Part shown: piece by piece, positions 10,908 through 21,721 of the stretch
How positions within the stretch are numbered: position 1 is the first letter of the stretch
Layout of the letters: the number at the start of each line of letters is the position of its first letter
Source of the DNA: Erigeron canadensis
Lineage: Eukaryota; Streptophyta; Magnoliopsida; Asterales; Asteraceae
DNA: 64,000 nt
NCBI RefSeq assembly: GCF_010389155.1
Contig: NC_057767.1
Location: 5,687,765-5,751,764 of the forward strand
Direction: 5' to 3'
Notes under the pieces: generated by a model
Databases searched by the model: none
The model's input: only the letters and a program-made list of their open reading frames with translations
What the model was told of the DNA's origin: nothing
Position numbers and translations under genes: made by a program

Positions 10908-13870
10908 TTTTTTTTTTCTTTTTTTCTGAACATTAAAAAAGATATATTATTGATATGAAACTCTAGCGAGAAGCTATGAATTACAATCAAGAGTTTTTAA
11001 TGGAAAAAGGTACAGAAACAGGGAATGTAAAACATAAGTACTAAATGGAAAAACTATTCCAGACAGGCCAAGTGACGTCTGGGAACTTTGTAGATCGGTT
11101 TGTAATCCAAGAGTAACTGGTTCCTTTAAGATCTTTGAGAGCATAGCCGAGGGATGGTTATTTATTTGAGAAGATGCATTCATTCCTTATCTTCCAGATC
11201 ACCCACAAGAAAGCATGGAAGGCAATTTGGAAGAGTTTTTGTTTTGTGTGGGATATCGTAACTGTTTTGTGGTACTCCATAATTTCTCTCAAAGAATGAG
11301 GCTTGTAGGATGGAAGGTGGCACCAGTTTATTAATAAGCACCACAATGAGTCAGCGAACTGGCAGTGTATGAACAGATGCTCAGCTGTCTCTAAGTGCAG
11401 GTTGCATATATAGTCGACACGAGGTTGAGGGGACAATGATGTTTCTGATCAGTAGCTGGTCAATTGTGGGGATCCGCAATATTTCGATTCTCCAACATAG
11501 GGTATTAACCTTCAGGGGAGCAATTTTGTTCCAGGGGAAGGCCCATTCTTTCGGGCCTATGAATACATTTTGTAGCATCAGTCGCATAGACTTCACCATA
11601 AATCGATTGGAAGCGTCAGCAGGCCAGTGCCAATGATCCTCCTTGTCGGTCAGTGAGATACTCCAAAGTAGTGAGAGTATTTCTTGTAGTTGAAACAGCT
11701 CGATGTGAGAATAAGGAGGTCGTTTCCAGCGCCATTCCCATTGGGAGAAAACTCCTCTACCTGTGCATCTTTCCTTGACTAGGCAGTTCTTGGTTGTTTC
11801 GAGAGTTAAGAGATCGGGGAATCTCTTGCATAAAGGTGAATTTCCAGTCCAATTGTCAATCCAGAAGCGGAGGGTGTTTCCATTGCCAAGTTTACCTGCG
11901 ATTGATTGGTCTAGAGCAATATCAAATTGACCAAGGTGGGAGTTTAAGCCAACAATGGACTTCCAAACTCCCACTAGATTAGATTTTACCGGGATAGGGG
12001 AGCAAGATCGAGGTGACATGTGGATGGCCGATATCACTCTTACCCAGAGACTTCCAGGCTCAGAGTGAAACCTCCACCACCATTTAGAAAGGAGAGCCAA
12101 AATTTTATCACTGAGAGAACCCAACCCAAGCCCACCCGACTCAACAGAAGCAGTGACTTTATCCCAAGAAACCCAACAGTTTTTTTTTGTTTGAGGAAGA
12201 GCCCCCCCCCCCAAAAAAATTTCTTCTAATTGATTCCAATTTGGAAAGAACACTTACCGGCGCCCTGTACAAGGAGAAAAAGTATGACGGGAGGCTGTCA
12301 AGCACCGATTGAATAAGGGTTATTCAGCCACCTAAGGAGAGGGTAGATGATTTCCAGGTTGCAAGGCGGTTTTCGAAGGTGTCGATCACAGGAACCCAGT
12401 TTTTAATTAAGTTCATGTTAGCTCCAACGGTTAAGTCAAGATACGTGATGGGAAATTGTCCAGGGTTGCATCTAAGAGTGGTGCAAGAGCTATTACAATC
12501 ATCGGCGGTTAGGTTGATGCCATAGAAGCTTGACTTGTGATAATTGACCTTAAGTCCCGATACGAGGTTGAAACAGATGAGAATTCTATTGATATTCTGG
12601 AGGCAAGTACGTGACCATCTTCCTAATATCATAGCATCATCAGCGTACATGAGGTGGCTTAAGGAAGGACCCTCGTTCGGTAGTTTGATGCATGATATGA
12701 GACCGAGAGTTAAGGCACGTTGGAAGACATTGGAGAAAGCTTCCATTGCTATGATGAACAAGAAGGGCGAGAGGGGGTCGCCTTGGGGGACCCCTCGTTC
12801 ACAATCAAATTCCATTGTTGGGCAGCCATTGATCAGAATTGAGGATCTGGTGGAGGCTAAAATCCCTTTAATCCATAACAGCCATCGGGACGGGAAGCCC
12901 ATCTGCTCCATGATGGAAATCAGGAAGGACCAATTAACCGAGTCAAAGGCTTTTTCTATGTCAGTCTTAAGGCAAAAGGCTTCCTGGCTTCCTGATAGTT
13001 TTTCTTTAACCATTGAATAATTTCATTCAGCATCAAGAGCCCATCAAGAATATTTTTTCACTGGGGAAGGCTGACTGAGAGCTGGAAATTACTTTTCCCA
13101 ATTTCTTTTTGAGTCTTGCTGCCAGAACTTTGTAAATGACTTTTCTTAATACATCCAATCAGGGTGATGGGTCAGTAATCAGAGAGGGATTTAACTGAGG
13201 ATATTTTGGGGATAAGAGTGATATGGGAAAATCTACACCCTTTGCTAATGGAGCCAGTAGCATGAAAATCGATTAGAATGGATAGAAAGTCGAATTTGAG
13301 TGAGTCCCAAAATTTCTTAATGAATCCAAGATTAATGCCGTCTGGGCCGGATGCTTTGTTGCTCTCACAGTCCCATATTGCCTGCTTAATTTCGGCGAGT
13401 GTGAATGGAGCAATCAGTTCGTCTGCATCTTCTTGGGATAGTTATTTAAGCCCATGACATATTAATTTGGGCCTATGTCTTTGAAGAATTCAAAGGCAGC
13501 CTCTCGAATGCTGGGGGGTGGTCTGTATGCCAATTACCATTTATCTCCAGTCCAATAATCCTGTTCCTTGAGGTCCTACAGTTGATGAATGTATGAAAGA
13601 AAGAGGAGTTTTCGTCCCCGAATTTAATCCTTGAGGAGTTTTGTTCCTTGGGAGAGGGAAGAAATATGGTTGTTTTCTTGGGCATGTTCGGATCCAAGAT
13701 TTAAGGGTGGATTTAAGGCTTTTGAATTTGGAATTTAGGATTTGATCTAGTCTACCAAAGTATATACACCCGATTCGAGGTTATAGGTGACGAGGTCCAC
13801 AATGCTTGGTCTTTCAAGCCAGGAGTTGAAAAAACGAAACGGGGGTTTGTCACTTAATTACTGATCGAGT
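10908..13870 (-). mobile_element. 5'-truncated LINE on the minus strand
   Basis: The poly(T) at 10908-10926 is the A-tail of a LINE transcribed leftward. The element reaches from there to about 13870, where the frame begins at the end of the endonuclease domain (LSDKPPFRFFNSW). The order of reverse transcriptase, zinc finger and tail is complete, but several frameshifts and stops are present. No target-site duplication was found, so the exact borders are uncertain. It belongs to the same broad clade as the LINE at 1313-6315. Confidence 0.85.
11041..13870 (-). pseudogene. LINE ORF2 remnant (reverse transcriptase + zf-RVT)
   Basis: Longest open pieces are 13013-12324 and 12253-11381. The first has the reverse transcriptase core: FCLKTDIEKAFDSVNW, GVPQGDPLSPFLF, and the intact catalytic YADD codons at 12636-12647. 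The second holds the C-terminal part (GGLGLGSL, LGNGNTLRFWIDNW). Residues from 11436 down give the zinc finger (CNLHLETAEHLFIHC) and the tail FRNECIFSNK. The upstream part, 13870-13020, carries AEIKQAIWDCESNKASGPDG and the LIPK/LSDY segment across frameshifts and stops. A TAA interrupts the tail near 11167, and the last codons end at 11041. No function is expected now. Confidence 0.88.
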
Positions 13871-14887
13871 GATGTAAATGATGTTTGCACCCAATTTTTA
13901 TTTTTTATTTTTGGAAACGTGTGTCTATATATGACACACACACAACATTGTTAACATCAAATTTGCCTTTGTTTTACTTTGCACATGAGTTATGCGTTTT
14001 AAATATGACAATCTTGAGTTCTTGACCATGATCTCGATCCGTAATTATAACAATTTTATTTAATCTCTGGTTATTTTGTGTATTGTGGTCAAAAACTTAT
14101 TATATATCGTCCTTCCGTTAGTAGTATTATTCGGCGTTAAATGTAAAGAGGTCAGGTTAAAACAACCATGTGCCATCTTAATTTCGATGATCATGGGAGC
14201 AAGATCTATTCGAAAATAACCGTTATAAAAATGAAATAAATTAAAAAGATGCATACGTAAAATATCACTGTAGAACTTTTCATTATTATAACACATATGT
14301 GATATTTAATTAGTTACAATATATTTATGGATGTGTCATTAATAAAAATTAAAAAAAAAATAATAATAACCCCAATGCCGTGGAAAATGGGTTTTGGTTC
14401 CAATATCGTCTTCGACGATGTATGGGATAGGTTGAGGGACTTTTACAGTTTGGTAGAATAGGTACTCTAGCCTTGCTTGGTATGAGAATCGACCCTTTAA
14501 ACTCTATTTTTAGAAATAATTAAGGGCTTTAACTACTTTATGCAACCCAGTTGGTATAAAAATTAAAATGAAAAAAAAGTTGTACAAAAAACAAAAGGAG
14601 AAGTCGTAGGTTTTGGGTTAGAGATATATGAAACGACATAGTGTCCCAAAATTGATGTATGAGTTTTGACTTTCGATGGTAATGTTTCATTCGGGTAGGG
14701 ATGGATGGATGGATCCCATGTGCCATCATTTCTGTTCAATGCATGTACTATATATATATATATGTATGATATATATGATGATAAAAGCAGCTTTGTAAAA
14801 TCTCAACCACGTACTTAATTGCTTTATCCACATATATATATCGAAATAACAAATCGAGCTAGCTGATCGGAGGCGAACTTGAATGAT
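13871..14887. promoter_or_regulatory. Upstream region of the bHLH gene
   Basis: About 1 kb between the LINE and the bHLH start codon. It contains an A-run near 14350 and a TATATATATATATG block at 14750-14763, roughly 130 bases before the ATG, which could serve as TATA box. No other gene is seen. The ORFs at 14060-14296 and 14726-15061 on the minus strand lack domains. Confidence 0.4.
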
Positions 14888-16246
14888 ATGATGAAGAAAT
14901 GCGACGCAAGTTTCAAGAAACTTGACCGGAAAACAGTAGAGAAGAATAGAAGAAATCACATGAAATATCTTTGCTACAAGCTCCATTCTATGGTTCCTTC
15001 TTTGTTCTTCCAACCTTTCAAGGTAATTAATAATTACCTTTCTCCATTCGTTAATTGGCATATATATATGTTTTTCATTACCATTATATAGCTAGGTTAA
15101 TTTTAGTAACTCATAAGGAGTTTTTTTTATTAATTGGTTAAAAGTTAGAACTGGCCGGATATTTATTTTGGAACAAACAAAATTATAATACGTACAGTAA
15201 TATATGAACACATATATATTAGACTGGTCGCAACGTTATTAGCATCGATGTCAACCGATAAGGTGTTGGTTAAGCGACGTAGCATGTGTTTGTGAGTTTA
15301 TTAGTCAGTCTATAAGTGTTGACCTGACATTGATGTGATAAAACTGACTAAAGAAGTAACGAGTTACGTAATTGTTATTGGGAGTGTTTAATTTATATAT
15401 GAAATAGAGGGGGTACATCCTTTTAATTAGTTACTTCTATGTACTTGGGAAACAAATATGCATAAAGTTCAGTGTAAATTTTTTTTTCTTAATAACCGAT
15501 AATTTGTAAATGTACAAATATTTAATTCAATGAGTCTAATGTATTCAAAAATATGAATTGATGCACAATGATGATATTAGGAAGTTGAATAAATTGTGAA
15601 AAAACTAGCGATAGATACATGTGAAAGTTGTGGTCAAATAATTAATTAATTAATTACGAGTGGCCGGTATTTTACATTATTTTTGAGCAGGTATTCACGC
15701 AGGAGAACCAGTTCGATCACTCAATTGCTTACATTGAGCAACTACAGAAGAGAATAAAAGAATTGAAAGACAGGAGGGACGAAACATCAAGACTTGTCAA
15801 CGATGGCAGCAAAAATGAGCAAGGTCGTTGTTGTAATACAGAAATATTAGGAAATAATAATAATATTCCCAGCCGCGACGATATTATAAAGTTGGATACA
15901 GTGGAAGTAAAAGAACTAGACAACGGTTTGCAAGTGATTTTGACGAGTAATTCTGTATGGAATTACTCGTTTTCTAAAGTCATGAGTATAGTAGAGGATG
16001 CAGGAGCTGAGGTGGTCAAGGGTGGTTACGCCACTGTAGGCGATAAAGTCGTTTATACCCTTCATGCCGAGGTAGGAAATTACTTGAATACCCTTGAAGG
16101 CGAACTATATATTAACAATCTAATACACATTCTTTACGTATTAACAAACATACAATTGATTTGTTTTTGTTCAGGCGAAAGTCCAGAGGATCGGCATTGA
16201 TATAACCAGCATACACGAAAAGCTACAACAGTTAATCAACAGTTAA
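14888..16246 (+). CDS. bHLH transcription factor, bHLH162-like
   Basis: Three exons: 14888-15022, 15691-16071 and 16175-16246, all with GT/AG introns and phase 0 joins, giving 195 residues, usual for this subfamily. The basic region KLDRKTVEKNRRNHMKYL (about residues 11-28) has Glu18 and Arg21/Arg22 in the E-box-contacting positions. Helix 1 (LCYKLHSMVP), a loop and helix 2 (IAYIEQLQKRIKEL) cross the first splice junction. The C-terminal part (about 95-195) has the VKELDNGLQVILTS-type fold seen in plant bHLH162/bHLH36-like proteins. It should act as a nuclear dimeric DNA-binding regulator; its targets cannot be told. Start chosen: first in-frame ATG (14888); a second ATG follows directly. A mini-Helitron begins 70 bases after the stop. 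Confidence 0.88.
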
Positions 16247-16316
16247 TCTTCCTTAATTTGTACAAGTTTTTAATCAATCAAGTAATCTAGTTTAAATTCT
16301 AAGTGCATTAATTTTA

Positions 16317-16633
16317 CTAGCATGGTACCCGCGAGTTGCAGCGGATACCATTAACAATGCGTTCGATGTCGTGATTACCAAAAACAGTATCAGTGAACAA
16401 TTAATTAAACGAGATACCACGATGATACCGTAGCTTCAATATCAACCAACAGTAACAAAAAATACACGTATTAACAATATAAGTAGATATTCAATTGAAG
16501 TGAAATTGTGAAAATAGTTTAAATAGGAATGCATTTTAATTGAAATAAAGGAAGGGCATTCTTGTACATTCGCATGGTTACATTTCAACATTTGATGAGA
16601 GAGAGTGTTATTTTTTTTATATAATAGTATAGA
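16317..16633 (-). mobile_element. Mini-Helitron (non-autonomous)
   Basis: On the minus strand the element starts TCTATACTATTATATAAA after an A (16633 downward) and ends in a GC-rich hairpin (CGCTGCAACTCGCGGG) followed by CATG-CTAG with T next. This matches the A|TC...CTRR|T rule for Helitrons. It is 317 bp with no Rep/helicase ORF. It lies just beyond the bHLH stop codon, so it may be part of that gene's 3' untranslated region or terminator zone. Confidence 0.8.
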
Positions 16634-16796
16634 TATACCGAAACTTAACCGACTATCTAGCCCAATTTATGTTAAGGCACGTAACCACAACTACTAATTG
16701 GCATAGTAGTCGGGTCGGGTATTATGAATTCCCAAGGACTCGGACCATACAAAATTATTTAGATTAGGGCTTGTACATCTGAACTTGGATATATAT

Positions 16797-17015
16797 GGGT
16801 GTTTGTGATTGAGTTATAAAGTAATTATCTGATTATTACGTTTGTAAAACGCAAATAATCTAAAAAAGTGTTTGTATGAAAAAGTTATTATTGGCTATGA
16901 AAACGTTGTTTTGGAAAAATATATACCTACATGCTTTTTCAAAACGCAATTTTGTAAACACATAATCAATTTTAAAAACGCAAATTTTGTTTTGTAATCG
17001 CAATATCAAACACCC
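16797..17015. mobile_element. hAT-like MITE (GGGTGTTTG family), copy 1
   Basis: Ends GGGTGTTTG and CAAACACCC. The interior has a run of AAAACGCAA / TTGCGTTTT words on both strands. Two related copies lie at 30908-31115 and 31303-31502. The 8-bp TSD is no longer evident. Confidence 0.6.
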
Positions 17016-17675
17016 TTTATACATTCACTCAAATCAATAACTTCCGGCCAATTTGTTTTTTACTGCTTTGTTAAGCCATGCGTGGCCATTCCTATACAGC
17101 TCTGATGAAAGATGGGATGTCGTTTTGAGCTCTAAATTGTCGTTTCTTACTATTCACCATGGCATTATGGTAATTATCATTAAACTATTAGGTCATATAT
17201 ATAACACACATGGTAATTAAACATGGACTTTTTTTGTTTTTACAATTATGCCACCAAAATTCTTTAATGCGTAACTCTTGCCACTTTATACAACTTTTCT
17301 ACAAAAGATTAATAATTATATGTAGATAATTATATTTTGATATTTTATCGTATATGTTAGTACTTTGTAGTTAATGTTATATTTAATGATATTTTTACAT
17401 CGCAATATAAATAATTACAAAACTTTTTATATATTTGTTTATTAGTGTGGTTATTATGTAAGCTAATTAATAAGAAATATGTATATGTCGATTTTTATAA
17501 TCAGATTATCTAGTGATACAAAAATTTATAATTAGTCAAAAGTTCTTGCGGAAAAGGATGTCATTAGATGTTTTGATACAACGATAACAAATATGTATTG
17601 TTGGTTTTTCTATATTCAGTATAATGTATTATATACAAATGCTATATAATTTGTTAATAAAAAGTAAATATTAAA

Positions 17676-17704
17676 CCACAACGAAGTGCGGGTTATTTTT
17701 CTAG
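17676..17704 (+). other. Helitron 3' terminus
   Basis: Hairpin-like CCACAACGAAGTGCGGG, then TTATTTTT-CTAG followed by T. This is the standard plant Helitron end. The matching 5' TC end could not be fixed. Confidence 0.5.
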
Positions 17705-18181
17705 TTGTGATCAAAAGGATACTTAATTATAGCATTTTTGTAATTAAAGTCTAAATGAAAAACAAAAAATGCTATTTCTGGTTCTCTTGAAAAGTCGATA
17801 TTCCTAATTAAGCTAGCTTAACAAATTTTGAGTGGTAAGAGACGACATATATAATTTCTATGGCTAAAAATTCTTGAAAGTTCGAGGTATCTAATCCTTT
17901 AATTTGTTAGTTTGTCGTCATACTGAGACATTTGAAAGTTCGAGGTACATAAATAAGACATTATTGTCGTAATATATGGTATGAATCGAATGATATATAA
18001 TGTATATCAACTTATAAGTTGTGGGTTTAACGGTATAAATTCTTATTTTAAAAAGGCACGACATATATATTTAATGGAGACTTTTAAGTAACTTTTGGAA
18101 AATGTTTTATTATGTAAGATTATGGGTACACTATTAATTATACATCCACAGCCACTTGTACTTTGGGCATGAAAAAATTAA

Positions 18182-19192
18182 GGGATAACTGTAAAACAAA
18201 TATAAAACATCTTTCGACCAATTCATAAAAATGGTAATGACCTTTAAAAGTTTTAATTTATAGAAATGAACTTTCATTTATTCCTGAAAATAGTAACATT
18301 TGACACGCGTACATGATGACATGGACATTTTTCGATTACGTGACATTTTTTGATGACGTGGCATACGTTATACCTACAGAAAATAGAAATGACCTTTCGA
18401 CCAATTTACGAAAATAACAGTGACTTTTAAAAGTTTCACTTTCTAGTAATAAACTCATTTATTGCCGGATTACTCCAACACCGACGACAGCGGTGTTGGA
18501 GGTGGAGGTGGTTTCTTCAACAATTTTTAGTAGTCGTCGGCGGTCTGTTCGAGTTCGAGCTAACCTCTGGACCTGCGCTATCTGGATCTATGTCATCTGT
18601 CGATGAACTATTCTTAAACGGTCCAAATCCAGACTATGAAACTCTCGTCTCACCTTGAACAACCTCAGGATCACCCTCTTGCTAAAACAACGCCCTTTTG
18701 GCATCTAATTTCAGAGGTTTTAAATCTCGAGATAGATGAAGTAGAGCTAGATCTATGTCTTTTTTAACATCTTCATACACAGTTTTTCAGCATTTCAATA
18801 CTTGAAGTAGGAATAGACTTAACGGAAATCTATAAAATCAAAATTTAGCTTTAACTAGAAAATAACAAAAAGAAATACTTTGCCAGAACCAAAACTGAAA
18901 CAGAGCAATGTCATTTTTTGTGGGAAATGACGCGACTGATAAAAATTACATAGCAGTGACCAATTCACGAAACTCCAGAAAGTAGAAAAATGACCAGTTC
19001 ATGAAAGTCCAGAAAATATAAATTAAAAAATGCCATCTAAACGAAAAATGTTCATGTCATCATATACACGTGTCAAATGTTACTATATCCGGGAATATAT
19101 GAAAATTCATTTCTAAAAAGTAAAACTTTTAATGGTCAATGCTATTTTCATGAATTGGTCGAAAAGTGCTTTTTATTTTCTGCAGTTATCCC
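18182..19192. mobile_element. Mutator-like element (non-autonomous), family A copy 1
   Basis: Long terminal inverted repeats of about 140 bp: GGGATAACTG at 18182 and CAGTTATCCC ending at 19192, with near-parallel sequence inward (ACCAATTCA, TAACATTTGACACG). Flanks AAAAATTAA (18173-18181) and ATTAATTAA (19193-19201) agree at 7 of 9 positions, fitting an aged 9-bp TSD. The interior (18450-19060) is GC-richer and looks captured. On the minus strand it gives short open pieces such as GPFKNSSSTDD, but I cannot name the source gene. Same TIR family as the element at 52615-53881. Confidence 0.85.
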
Positions 19193-19257
19193 ATTAATTA
19201 ATCGTTTGATCTATCATCAGTTCTATCACTTCTTATAAACTTGGACTCCGGATGTTT

Positions 19258-19525
19258 TTTGTTTTTTGAACAATCAAATTTTTATTCATATGTACAATAA
19301 TATACAAGAATACAGCATACTCTAGGAGGCTATATTAAGGCCTTACCCCATTAGTGAATTACATTTTTATGACTCGATTCTAGTACTTGATCTCCAGTTA
19401 CACCATTTAATATTATCCGACTTAGCCCGATTATTAATCTATAGATAGGACTTTGATTTAACATCTTCAGCAATTGCAGCAGCATCTGGAGGTCTCCCAT
19501 TGAAAATAACTAAGGAAAATTTGAA
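19258..19525 (-). mobile_element. LINE 3'-end fragment
   Basis: The minus strand reads IFNGRPPDAAAIAEDVKSKS, then YL-stop-INNRAKSDNIKWCNW, the conserved tail of plant LINE ORF2, with a TAG where Trp is usual. It ends in an A/T-rich 3' region near 19258. Only the last 80 codons remain. Confidence 0.7.
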
Positions 19526-19564
19526 AATGAAAATCTGTATTAATTCATAAATTTTGGTAACATA

Positions 19565-19802
19565 TCTATACTACCTTATAATACAAACTAGGAATTTTAT
19601 TTTTAAAATCTCTTAATCTCTTAAAATATTTATAACATATATCTTTTATCTTTAAAATTACTTTCATTAACTCCTTAAATCACACATGAATTATTTTACA
19701 TCAATTATCTATCTTACTCGTCGTCGTTGCCACTACAAGTCGCCACTACCACCATCGACAAACCGCCGTCTACACCGTCGCATTGCGCGGGTATTCGTTT
19801 AG
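19565..19802 (+). mobile_element. Mini-Helitron
   Basis: Begins TCTATACTACCTTATAATAC after an A and ends CGTCGCATTGCGCGGGTATT-CGTTTAG with T following. The hairpin and TTAG|T (a variant of CTAG|T) match Helitron 3' ends. It is 238 bp, without protein-coding capacity. Confidence 0.7.
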
Positions 19803-19821
19803 TATGAGTAATATATAATGG

Positions 19822-20000
19822 TAAGTAAGGATAATGTTATCACACACTTAAGTTGGGTGAAATAACTCTCACATCCTAAATTTTTAATGTATAATAAATA
19901 AAAAATTGTCCTTTTTTTTTTAAAGATTAAAAAATTAACATGGGAGAAGAATTTTACTTAATTTGAGTATGTGACAGCATTACATTCACTTCTCCAAGTG
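19822..20000. mobile_element. Small TIR element (AAGTTGGGTG family)
   Basis: About 50-bp imperfect inverted repeats around AAGTTGGGTGAAATAACTCTC and its diverged right-hand partner, followed by a TA run. Related in sequence to the element at 30572-30746. Confidence 0.5.
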
Positions 20001-20035
20001 TATATATATATATATATATATATTAATATTTATTA

Positions 20036-20253
20036 AACCAACTGGGTTGGATCAAGTGGTAAAAACTTTTGCCTCTAAAAACAGAGGTCAAAAATTCAAT
20101 CATCATGTCCAGCAAGGTTAGCGGTCATTTCTACCTTTAGTGGAAGTTGGGAGCAGTCTCTACACCTTTGATAGGAGTAAAGTTGTCAACACTTCAACCT
20201 CCTCCGTATACCGTCAAAGACAATATTGAGACTCAAAATCCGTGTATATATTG
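20036..20253 (+). mobile_element. SINE-like (tRNA-derived) element
   Basis: A box-A-like TTGGATCAAGTGG at 20047-20059 and a diverged box-B-like GGTCAAAAATTCAATC at 20086-20101, about 40 bases apart, as in tRNA-derived plant SINEs. The tail merges with the foldback element that follows. Confidence 0.5.
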
Positions 20254-20254
20254 A

Positions 20255-20734
20255 AAAGTTATTTTGAGAACTTTTTTTTTTGCGAGAACCTTTGAGAACT
20301 CTTCAAATCAAGCTCAACCGATGATTATTTTTTACATGAAAATTGTTTTTTGATTGTTTTCTGAATAGCTTATGTGTAATTTTGAAGTTTATAATTGTGT
20401 GCATGCATGGATTATCATCCGTTATACAATTATGTGAAGATTTGGATTTTTGATCACATGTGCACGATTATTGCTATCATTACATGTGATTGACTTGCAT
20501 ACATGTGATCATAACAATATTCGTGCACATGTGATCAAGAATCCAAATATCCACATAATTGTATAACGGATGATAATTCATGCTCCACACAATTATAAAC
20601 TTCAAAGTTACACATAAGTTATTCAGAAAACAATCAAAAAAAATAATTTTCATGTAAAGAACAATCATCATTTAGGCTTGATTTGAAAAGTTCTCAAAGG
20701 TTCTCGCAAAAAAAAAGTTTCTCAAAATAACTTT
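20255..20734. mobile_element. Long foldback (palindromic) element
   Basis: Two arms of about 235 bases form a nearly perfect inverted repeat. AAAGTTATTTTGAGAAC opens the left arm and GTTTCTCAAAATAACTTT closes the right. The centre is near 20490, with TACATGTGATTGACTTGCAT as the loop zone. Inside the arms, ATGTGATCA, GTGCAC and TATACAATTATGTG words recur. No protein is encoded; ORFs here are products of the palindrome. Confidence 0.85.
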
Positions 20735-21340
20735 ACCCTAAATATTATATATATATATATATGGGAAAGATAATTTGAGACAAACTAAAAAAAGTTCAAA
20801 ATATCTCACCCCTATATATATATATATATATAAATTAATCTTACAATGAATCTGAACCTTATCCTTGAAAGAACCTAGGAGGATAGGATATATACTACGT
20901 AAACCCAATACCCTTGCCCTACATTTGGTCCCTATATTTGTCAAAGCCTGTCTATTCGAATTGATGTTGAAGGTATAAAGGTCTTTTTTTTCTTTTTAAC
21001 CAACGATCAACATTCTATATAAAATTTAAATTGTTGAGATGAGATTAGAAATTGTTAGTTTAATTTCATATGTAATAAATTTTTTTTTTTGAGGTTTCAT
21101 GTTAGGTTACGATTTGTTTGTTTCTTTCTATAAGAAATGGAGACGATCGTATAATAATTCATCACTAATCTCAATTTATCATTAGAAATAACGGATTTAG
21201 GTTTTGAACTTAATAGAACCTCTAATCATTTAGTAAATTTCGGTCATAATTACACTAAATCCTCATTAATCTCAATTAATTTAGCAAAATTAGATTTAAA
21301 CTTAGAAAAACCTTTAACCATTTGTTAAATTCCAGTGTCC
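20735..21340. other. AT-rich sequence with TA microsatellites
   Basis: TA runs at 20746-20761 and 20815-20832 flank a short AGATAATTTGAGAC unit. No gene seen. Confidence 0.5.
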
Positions 21341-21657
21341 TTTAGTATTAGCCTAGTGGTTGAAAGGACACCTCCCATTGAAGATGTTTTGTGTTCAAAC
21401 CTTGGGGTGGACATAAGAAGTCATTCTATGAGTACTTGGCTTGGGTATACCCATTTTTAAATTTAAGGGGGCAGGATTTACACATATTAACCATCGTGTC
21501 GTCGGGCGGGTGAATAGGTCCTTAAGTTTTCCCCCATCGGGTATTTGAAATAGGCATTTCTATTTCAAGGAGGCTTTCTAGCGCGCATCTGGTTAAAACA
21601 ACGTAAGTTAAACCTACCCTGTCGAATCGCGACACAAAGTTTCAAGCGAAATTCAAC

Positions 21658-21665
<8 letters not shown>
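21341..21665 (+). mobile_element. SINE (tRNA-derived)
   Basis: Box A TTAGCCTAGTGG at 21348-21359 and box B GTTCAAACC at 21393-21401 give the usual tRNA promoter spacing. The tRNA-unrelated body (CCATCGGGTATTTGAAATAG, TCTAGCGCGCATCTGG, GTCGAATCGCGACAC) is shared with the SINE at 40111-40437. The tail is replaced by TA runs up to about 21721. Confidence 0.8.
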
Positions 21666-21694
<29 letters not shown>

Positions 21695-21721
21695 TCCTAT
21701 ATATATATATATATATATATA
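21666..21721. repeat. (TA)n microsatellite
   Basis: Two pure TA tracts separated by ACTCCTA. Confidence 0.9.

Larger units (their letters stand above)
16634..18181. other. Repeat-derived AT-rich sequence
   Basis: Contains a hAT-like MITE (16797-17015) and an isolated Helitron 3' terminus at 17676-17704. No gene is seen in the remainder. Confidence 0.5.

Noticed and set aside
14879..14887. Upstream start for the bHLH protein
   Set aside because: The frame upstream begins with TTG; the first ATG is 14888.
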